In this document: piece after piece, positions 6,181 to 10,288 of the stretch
Numbering within the stretch: position 1 is the first letter of the stretch
Layout of the letters: every line of letters starts with the position of its first letter
Assembly (NCBI GenBank): GCA_946885765.1
Contig: CAMPHD010000088.1
Span: 1 to 10,288 of the forward strand
Direction: 5' to 3'
Source: an uncultured Thalassospira sp.
GTDB lineage: Bacteria; Pseudomonadota; Alphaproteobacteria; Rhodospirillales_A; Thalassospiraceae
Length of the DNA stretch: 10,288 nucleotides
The notes under the pieces: generated by a model
What the model was told of the DNA's origin: nothing
Databases searched by the model: none
What the model saw: only the letters and a program-made list of their open reading frames with translations
Position numbers and translations under genes: made by a program

Positions 6181-7764
6181 ATGGTCAAGTCCAGAACCAT
6201 GGCAAAGCCGCGTGCAGCTAAAAATGGTAAAAAATCCACGACCAGTGGTTCTGCAAAAAATCTTGCGAAACAAGCGATACCGGATAGTCCGCCAGGCGTT
6301 TCTGTTTCCCGCCCTGAACCGGCAGACTTATCGAATGCGGAAAACATGTTCGTCAAGAAAGTGCCTGATCAATCTTCGGTGCCGGCCGCCGCAACTACTC
6401 GTCCCGGCAAGTCGGAACTGTTCGCCCGTGCGCTTGATGCTCACCAGTCGGGCAGGATTGACGACGCCATATCGCTTTATGGTGCGGTTCTCAGGCAAAA
6501 TGCTGATCAGCCCGATGTCTGGAATAACCTTGGTGTCGCGCTTCGGCGCAATAAACGGCTTGATGCGGCGCTTGTCGCCTATCGCAGGGCAGGGGAACTG
6601 CGTCCCGGCAATGCCGGGCTTTGGTCAAATATGGGCAACTGTCTGCGCGAAATGATGCGCTTTGACGAAGCCGCGGCGGCACACGCCAAAGCGCTGGAAC
6701 TGGATGCTTCGATCAAGTCACACCCGTTCAACGCTGGTCTGGTTTATCGCGATACCAACCGGTTCGATCAGGCGGTCCGTCATTTTGACGAGGCACTTGC
6801 AATTGATCCCGACTATATCGATGCCAATTGGGACAAGGCATTGGCGCTTCTGGCGATGGGGCAATACGATGCCGGCTGGACCGGATATGAAACCCGCCGC
6901 AAGCTTGCCGATAATCCGATCAAGCCGCTTCCAGATGTTCCAGAATGGGATGGCAAGGCGGACCTGCGTGGCAAAAGATTGCTGCTGCGCGCCGAGCAGG
7001 GCTTTGGCGATATGATCCAATTCGCCCGCTTTGTGCCGATGGTGGCAAAAAAAGCAGCCCATATCATCCTTGAATGCCGTGCGGAGCTGATCCCCGTGAT
7101 GCGAACAATCGTAGGCGTTGGCACGATTGTCGAAAAGGGGGCAAAGCTGCCACCTTTTGACATGCATGTGCCGTTGCTTAGCCTGCCGCATGTTTTGAAA
7201 ATCAGCGAAGCCGAATTGCATAATATATCTTCCGAACCCTATCTGGGTGCCCCCAAAGGCAAGCAGGCCCGGTTAAGCCCGCCGCCGGGCACCGTGCTTA
7301 AGATCGGGTTGATCTGGGCGGGCAAGCTTAACCCGCGCGACCGGTCATGCCCGCTTGAAATGCTGTTGCCTCTTATGGCGCAAAAAGGAGCCAGCTTTTA
7401 CAGCTTTCAGGTCGATGAGCGGCGTGGCGATATTATCAAACTTGGTGCCAATGCACTGATTACCGACATGGGTGAACATATTCATGATTTCGGTGACAGT
7501 GCCGCGTTGATGAAGGCGATGGATCTGATCATTACCATTGATAGTGCTCCTGCCCATCTTGCCGGGGCGCTCGGTTTGCCGGTCTGGATGTTGCAGCTTT
7601 ATACGACGGATTGGCGCTGGATGGTGAACCGTTCAGACAGTCCATGGTATCCGACGATGCGGATTTACCGGCAGGATGCGCCTGGGGACTGGGATATACC
7701 AATCGCGAAGCTTGGAGCAGATTTTTCGACGTTGCTTAATGCACGGCTTGGGACCGTTGCCTAG
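6181..7764 (+). CDS. TPR protein with C-terminal glycosyltransferase-9-like domain
   Basis: From ATG 6181 (GGGG 7 bases upstream) the product is 527 residues. Residues 1-75 are rich in Lys, Ala, Ser and Pro and look disordered. About four tetratricopeptide repeats follow at 78-240, seen as repeated patterns such as WNNLGVALRRNKRLDAA, LWSNMGNCLREMMRFDEA and ALAIDPDYIDANWDKA. The C-terminal half (about 263-527) resembles the heptosyltransferase (GT9)-like domain found behind TPRs in many proteobacterial proteins. It has LLLRAEQGFGDMIQFARF, IGLIWAG (375-381) and TIDSAPAHLAGALGLPVWML. The fold suggests transfer of a sugar to a protein or surface polymer, but donor and acceptor are unknown. No signal peptide is visible, so it is probably cytoplasmic. 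ATG 6199 is an alternative start without a ribosome binding site; an upstream TTG at 6040 is rejected. Confidence 0.85.
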   Translation: MVKSRTMAKPRAAKNGKKSTTSGSAKNLAKQAIPDSPPGVSVSRPEPADLSNAENMFVKKVPDQSSVPAAATTRPGKSELFARALDAHQSGRIDDAISLYGAVLRQNADQPDVWNNLGVALRRNKRLDAALVAYRRAGELRPGNAGLWSNMGNCLREMMRFDEAAAAHAKALELDASIKSHPFNAGLVYRDTNRFDQAVRHFDEALAIDPDYIDANWDKALALLAMGQYDAGWTGYETRRKLADNPIKPLPDVPEWDGKADLRGKRLLLRAEQGFGDMIQFARFVPMVAKKAAHIILECRAELIPVMRTIVGVGTIVEKGAKLPPFDMHVPLLSLPHVLKISEAELHNISSEPYLGAPKGKQARLSPPPGTVLKIGLIWAGKLNPRDRSCPLEMLLPLMAQKGASFYSFQVDERRGDIIKLGANALITDMGEHIHDFGDSAALMKAMDLIITIDSAPAHLAGALGLPVWMLQLYTTDWRWMVNRSDSPWYPTMRIYRQDAPGDWDIPIAKLGADFSTLLNARLGTVA

Positions 7765-7862
7765 ATTGTCAGTCAGGCGGGAGATATTGTTTTGGTATCG
7801 AACGGTGGTCTGATCAAATCTTTGACCTCTGCTGTTCCGCCCCTTGTGTTTGGCAGTGACTC

Positions 7863-7878
7863 GGCGTAGGAAAACGCC
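7863..7878 (+). terminator. Weak hairpin downstream of the TPR gene (possible terminator)
   Basis: GGCGT (7863-7867) pairs with ACGCC (7874-7878) around an AGGAAA loop, followed by TTAAATTT rather than a clean T-run. It is the only terminator-like structure I see between the TPR gene and gpt, about 100 bases after the stop. The short stem makes it doubtful. Confidence 0.3.
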
Positions 7879-7959
7879 TTAAATTTACGGATAATATTGA
7901 TCGCTGTCCGATCTTCTGTCATGTGACGAGACTGGCAGCAGGCGATCTGGTTTTTGCGC

Positions 7960-7965
7960 AGGAGA
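7960..7965 (+). promoter_or_regulatory. Ribosome binding site of gpt (decides the GTG start)
   Basis: AGGAGA lies 6 bases before GTG 7972. This strong site settles the GTG start over the in-frame TTG at 7954, which would put the site inside the coding region. Confidence 0.8.
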
Positions 7966-7971
7966 AAGTTT

Positions 7972-8451
7972 GTGAGCGAAGCTGCTTATAACAAAGGTTT
8001 CCCGGTTTCCTGGGAACAGATGCATCGCGACGCACGTGCATTGGCGTGGCGTCTGCTGGAGAAAGGCCCGTATAAGGGCATTATCGCGATTACCCGTGGT
8101 GGTCTGGTTCCGGCTGCCATCATTGCACGTGAACTTGACATTCGTCTGATCGATACGGTTTGCATTCGCAGTTACTCTGACAAGACGCGCGGCGACCTTG
8201 AATGGCTTAAAGGCGTTGAAGGCGACGGCACTGACATGCTGATTATCGACGACCTGGTCGATACCGGCAAAACCGCCAAGGCGGTTCGTGAAAAACTGCC
8301 GAAGGCACATTTCGCCACGGTTTATGCCAAGCCGCTTGGTCGCGAAATTGTCGACAGCTTTGTGACGGAAGTTTCCCAGGATACCTGGATCTATTTCCCG
8401 TGGGATATGGAGCTTTCGGTCAACGCACCGATATCCGAGCGCGTTCGCTAA
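7972..8451 (+). CDS. gpt: Xanthine (guanine) phosphoribosyltransferase
   Basis: Gpt salvages guanine, xanthine and, less well, hypoxanthine by transferring the phosphoribosyl group of PRPP to form the nucleotide. The 159-residue product closely follows E. coli Gpt (152 residues). It has ITRGGLVPA (40-48) near the pyrophosphate loop and the PRPP-binding motif [13 protein letters not shown] (89-101), with the adjacent Asp pair. [14 protein letters not shown] (111-124) and [11 protein letters not shown] (136-146) follow; the latter Trp-containing segment is part of the purine-binding site. GTG 7972 is the start, supported by AGGAGA. The enzyme is cytoplasmic or membrane-associated. It stands alone in a 207-base upstream gap. 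No purine riboswitch is recognisable there, and no clear promoter was found, though a GATAAT lies at 7890-7895 without a good -35 partner. Confidence 0.95.
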   Translation: MSEAAYNKGFPVSWEQMHRDARALAWRLLEKGPYKGIIAITRGGLVPAAIIARELDIRLIDTVCIRSYSDKTRGDLEWLKGVEGDGTDMLIIDDLVDTGKTAKAVREKLPKAHFATVYAKPLGREIVDSFVTEVSQDTWIYFPWDMELSVNAPISERVR

Positions 8452-8511
8452 TCGGTCCTGAATATCGGATCATATCTTTCTCAGAGCCAGTTGGACCGAA
8501 AAGGGATGGGC

Positions 8512-8682
8512 ATGGTGCAAAAAAATGTGCCCGGCCCCCTATCGTCATTAACGGTTCGGTATGACGGGCATCCGGTTGCCGTAAAGCATTGTACCGATGG
8601 GGCCATTCTGGTGTCGGACTATTATGTCAGTGTTGTCTGGCGAGCGGTTAAGATCGGCAGTTTGGCTATCTTAAATAAATGA
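8512..8682 (+). CDS. Doubtful small ORF, 56 residues
   Basis: An open frame from ATG 8512 to TGA 8682 lies between gpt and the tRNA gene. AAGGG ends 5-6 bases before the ATG, an acceptable ribosome binding site; ATG 8506 is an alternative. The product begins MVQKNVPGPLSS and ends AVKIGSLAILNK. I recognise no family, signal peptide or clear membrane helix. An inverted repeat GGGCA/TGCCC (8508-8512 and 8528-8532) spans the start codon. In favour are the site and a reasonable mix of residues; against are the short length and possible chance origin in a 291-base gap. Confidence 0.25.
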   Translation: MVQKNVPGPLSSLTVRYDGHPVAVKHCTDGAILVSDYYVSVVWRAVKIGSLAILNK

Positions 8683-8702
8683 ACCCGTTATTGGGGATGG
8701 GC

Positions 8703-8731
8703 TTGCACCGGCCTTGAAACCGGGCTATAAA
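8703..8731 (+). promoter_or_regulatory. Promoter of the tRNA-Gly gene
   Basis: TTGCAC (8703-8708) and TATAAA (8726-8731) are separated by exactly 17 bases, a near-consensus sigma-70-type promoter. The next bases, CCGCCGC, form a GC-rich discriminator, which is typical of stable-RNA promoters under stringent (ppGpp) control. Transcription would begin only a few bases before the mature tRNA at 8743. Confidence 0.75.
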
Positions 8732-8742
8732 ACCGCCGCTTA

Positions 8743-8816
8743 GCGGGTGTAGTTCAATGGTAGAACGGCAGCTTCCCAAGCTGCATACGAGGGTTCGATT
8801 CCCTTCACCCGCTCCA
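8743..8816 (+). tRNA. tRNA-Gly, anticodon CCC
   Basis: The cloverleaf is complete. The acceptor stem GCGGGTG (8743-8749) pairs with CACCCGC (8806-8812). The D arm is GTTC-AATGGTA-GAAC. The anticodon stem GCAGC/GCTGC encloses TTCCCAA with anticodon CCC at 8775-8777, reading GGG. The T arm is AGGG-TTCGATT-CCCT. The discriminator is T and CCA is encoded (8814-8816). The sequence closely follows E. coli glyU tRNA-Gly(CCC). No other tRNA is adjacent, and I see no clear terminator in 8817-8930. Confidence 0.97.
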
Positions 8817-8930
8817 AGCTTTCGTCTTAAAATCCAAGATCAGTTTAGCATGCAGGACGTGGTGCCGTTGTATGTGTTATTGCACTCATCAGGCACGCTG
8901 GTTGGGCAGCAGGATATCAGCCGGACGCGG

Positions 8931-9653
8931 TCATTTTTCCAGCGGAGCGTAGGAAAGGCCTTCTGCGCGGGCCTGTTCATCACTGCAAGGGAATTTGTCT
9001 TTGTTTGCTGGGGCATCCTTATAACGCGGATCAAGGGTGCCAAAGTAGTGACTTTTGCCATCAAGGGCGAAAAGACAGCGGCCGTTTTCACCGTCAAGAC
9101 GTTGACCTGCCCGCCATTCGCCTGGCGGGACCATGTCCCCGCCATGAATACCAATTCCGGCATTATCGGCCTCGTCGGAAAGGCCGTCATAACGATGCGA
9201 GTATCCTTCAATCGGAAGGGCTTCGCCGTCACTGACCATGGCGGCAGCCACATCGCGTTCGCCAATGCCACATTCGACAATCGGGAAATCATCATCTTTG
9301 CCGGAATGTTCCCGGTCACCGGGCCAGCAGCGTACGGTAAAGGGGGCCATTGCGAAATATTTGCGAAGCTGCATGGCTGCTGACATGCCGCAATCCCAGA
9401 AGCTGCCGTTATGGAGGCATTGCTGACCGAGTTCTGGTGCATCAATCCCGGCAATATCGGCAACGACCCCATTAATCATGATTGTGTCGCCATCAATGAC
9501 CAGAACATCGCGCCCTTTGGCTTCAAGCGCTACTTCTCCGCCGTTTGTCTTGTCATCACCGGCGGCATGCACCGGTTTGTCTTGCAGATAGAGCGTACTT
9601 GCGAACGCGACAGAAATGGCAAGAAATGCGATCAGACGGAAAAAGCGTCTCAA
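8931..9653 (-). CDS. Exported staphylococcal-nuclease-like (thermonuclease family) protein, catalytic residues degenerate
   Basis: The 240-residue product begins with a basic-hydrophobic signal peptide (about 1-31, VHA-AG cleavage likely), so it should act outside the cytoplasm. An SNase-like domain covers about 49-182. VIDGDTIMI keeps the calcium-site Asp (Asp56), and IAGIDAPELGQQC keeps the equivalents of Asp40 and Glu43 (Asp71 and Glu74). The position of catalytic Arg35 is Asp66, and I find no counterpart of the Arg87 motif (usually R-x-G-R) around 115-135. Nuclease activity is therefore doubtful. Six cysteines follow the signal peptide (79, 88, 109, 128, 193, 223) and may form disulfides. 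The tail, with HYF, DPRY and FPCSDEQARAEGL, resembles small C-terminal extensions found on other SNase proteins. TTG 9653 is the start: GAGGT precedes it, and the frame is closed 16 bases upstream. Confidence 0.85.
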   Translation of the reverse strand: MRRFFRLIAFLAISVAFASTLYLQDKPVHAAGDDKTNGGEVALEAKGRDVLVIDGDTIMINGVVADIAGIDAPELGQQCLHNGSFWDCGMSAAMQLRKYFAMAPFTVRCWPGDREHSGKDDDFPIVECGIGERDVAAAMVSDGEALPIEGYSHRYDGLSDEADNAGIGIHGGDMVPPGEWRAGQRLDGENGRCLFALDGKSHYFGTLDPRYKDAPANKDKFPCSDEQARAEGLSYAPLEK

Positions 9654-9657
9654 GGTG

Positions 9658-9662
9658 ACCTC
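9658..9662 (-). promoter_or_regulatory. Ribosome binding site for the TTG start of the nuclease-like gene
   Basis: GAGGT on the minus strand lies 4 bases before TTG 9653. There is an in-frame stop at 9669-9671 and no ATG or GTG in between. The next internal ATG would remove the signal peptide, so the TTG start is the best choice. Confidence 0.6.
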
Positions 9663-9882
9663 GATGGTTTAACGATTGGACATGGTTGCTGCAATCGAGA
9701 TTCAGAATGACATGAATGGCTTGGAGAAGGACAGTCGAAAACAACGGCAAAATAATGACCCGAGATATAAGGAAATATGCGCCTTCGGTTCTGTCTGTGA
9801 TGGTACATCTGCGATAACAGGATGCAATTGCTATCATTTGGCTGTAAAAGCGGATTTCCTGAGTTAGTCACGGACATTGTTC

Positions 9883-10288
9883 TTGTTTCGACTGCAACCC
9901 ATCTTTTTCGTCGTAGGTATCATGGTCATCATCATCGGTGTATCGATGATGATTCCGGCTGCGGTTGACCTTTATTATGGCAATGCTGACTGGCAGATTT
10001 TTGCCCAGGCATCCATGACCAGTATCGGTCTTGGCGGTATGGCTTGCCTTGCTTGCCGGTCGGAAATCGGTCCGCGTGTGACGGCACGCCAGGGATATGT
10101 CCTGACCGTGTTTTCATGGATCGCTGTCAGTTTGACGGGCGCATTGCCGCTTTGGTTTTCATCCCTTGATATCAGTTTTTGCGATGCTGTTTTTGAAACC
10201 GTTTCGGGGCTGACCACGACCGGATCGACGGTTCTGTCAGGGCTCGATGACATGCCACCGGGACTTTTGCTGTGGCGGTCGATCCTGC
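9883..10288 (+). CDS. trkH: TrkH-family potassium uptake protein, N-terminal 135 residues (partial)
   Basis: TrkH is the inner-membrane, ion-conducting subunit of the Trk potassium uptake system and works with cytoplasmic TrkA. The visible part has a first helix at about 6-28 (PIFFVVGIMVIIIGVSMMIP), then PAAVDLYYGNADW, a second helix at about 72-93, and the first pore loop ETVSGLTTTGSTVL. Its TTTGST segment (111-116) is the family's potassium filter region. The gene runs off the right edge. No ATG begins the conserved N terminus; TTG 9883 (GGA 8 bases upstream) or TTG 9877 are the likely starts. ATG 9922 would remove half of the first helix. An in-frame stop at 9865-9867 bounds the choice. 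The gene is divergent from the nuclease-like gene with 229 bases between. Confidence 0.9.
   Translation, partial: MFRLQPIFFVVGIMVIIIGVSMMIPAAVDLYYGNADWQIFAQASMTSIGLGGMACLACRSEIGPRVTARQGYVLTVFSWIAVSLTGALPLWFSSLDISFCDAVFETVSGLTTTGSTVLSGLDDMPPGLLLWRSIL

Noticed and set aside
7885..8310. Minus-strand open frame of 141 codons
   Set aside because: It is antisense to gpt, which is strongly supported by its PRPP-binding motif and AGGAGA site.
8452..8499. TCGGTCC/GGACCGA inverted repeat after gpt as a terminator
   Set aside because: The loop is about 33 bases and no T-run follows, so it does not fit a rho-independent terminator.
8757..9383. Plus-strand open frame of 208 codons, product beginning MVERQLPKLHTRVRFPSPAP
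   Set aside because: It begins inside the tRNA-Gly gene, and this opening peptide is simply the translated tRNA. The rest runs antisense to the nuclease-like gene, and there is no ribosome binding site.
8840..9472. Minus-strand open frame of 210 codons overlapping the nuclease-like gene
   Set aside because: It is in a different frame from the SNase motifs and has no signal peptide or recognised domain. It is a frame shadow.
9673..9697. CGATTG/CAATCG inverted repeat upstream of the nuclease-like gene
   Set aside because: Six-base arms with a 13-base loop are weak, and there is no T-run or known operator pattern.
1..10288. Mobile element, prophage, CRISPR or defence system
   Set aside because: No transposase, integrase, phage protein, spaced direct repeats, target-site duplication or recognised defence gene was seen. 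The tRNA 3' end is not repeated elsewhere in the window.

Overview
The window reads as ordinary chromosome of a Gram-negative, ubiquinone-using, motile alphaproteobacterium. The moderate GC content and the style of the protein sequences suggest a Rhodospirillales member, perhaps close to Thalassospira. That placement is inference from protein resemblance, not a database result. I see no insertion sequence, phage gene, CRISPR array or att duplication, and no complete gene appears frameshifted.

Left part (1-4000). The 5' end of a voltage-gated-channel-like ion transporter gene runs off the left edge on the minus strand. Upstream of it, also on the minus strand, lies a stand-alone trpF (tryptophan synthesis). 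Divergent from trpF is a tight plus-strand trio: ubiE (C-methyltransferase of ubiquinone/menaquinone synthesis), ubiB (atypical kinase-like ubiquinone factor) and a small GNAT acetyltransferase. The trio ends at a strong bidirectional terminator at 3961-3995, shared with the convergent chemoreceptor gene.

Middle part (4014-7764). A methyl-accepting chemotaxis protein gene on the minus strand is divergent from a plus-strand gene for a TPR protein with a C-terminal glycosyltransferase-9-like domain. About 508 bases without a convincing gene separate them. That gap holds an operator-like dyad, several small hairpins and a possible promoter.

Right part (7972-10288). Next come gpt (xanthine/guanine phosphoribosyltransferase, GTG start with a strong ribosome binding site) and a doubtful 56-codon ORF. 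A tRNA-Gly(CCC) gene follows with a good sigma-70-type promoter. A minus-strand gene then encodes an exported staphylococcal-nuclease-like protein that seems to lack both catalytic arginines. The 5' end of a trkH-type potassium transporter gene runs off the right edge.

Functionally these are mostly housekeeping genes: quinone and tryptophan synthesis, purine salvage, translation, chemotaxis and potassium transport. I found no convincing new multi-gene system. The points most worth a second look are the degenerate nuclease, the TPR/GT9-like protein with its structured upstream region, the acetyltransferase attached to ubiE-ubiB, and two symmetrical sequences in divergent promoter regions.
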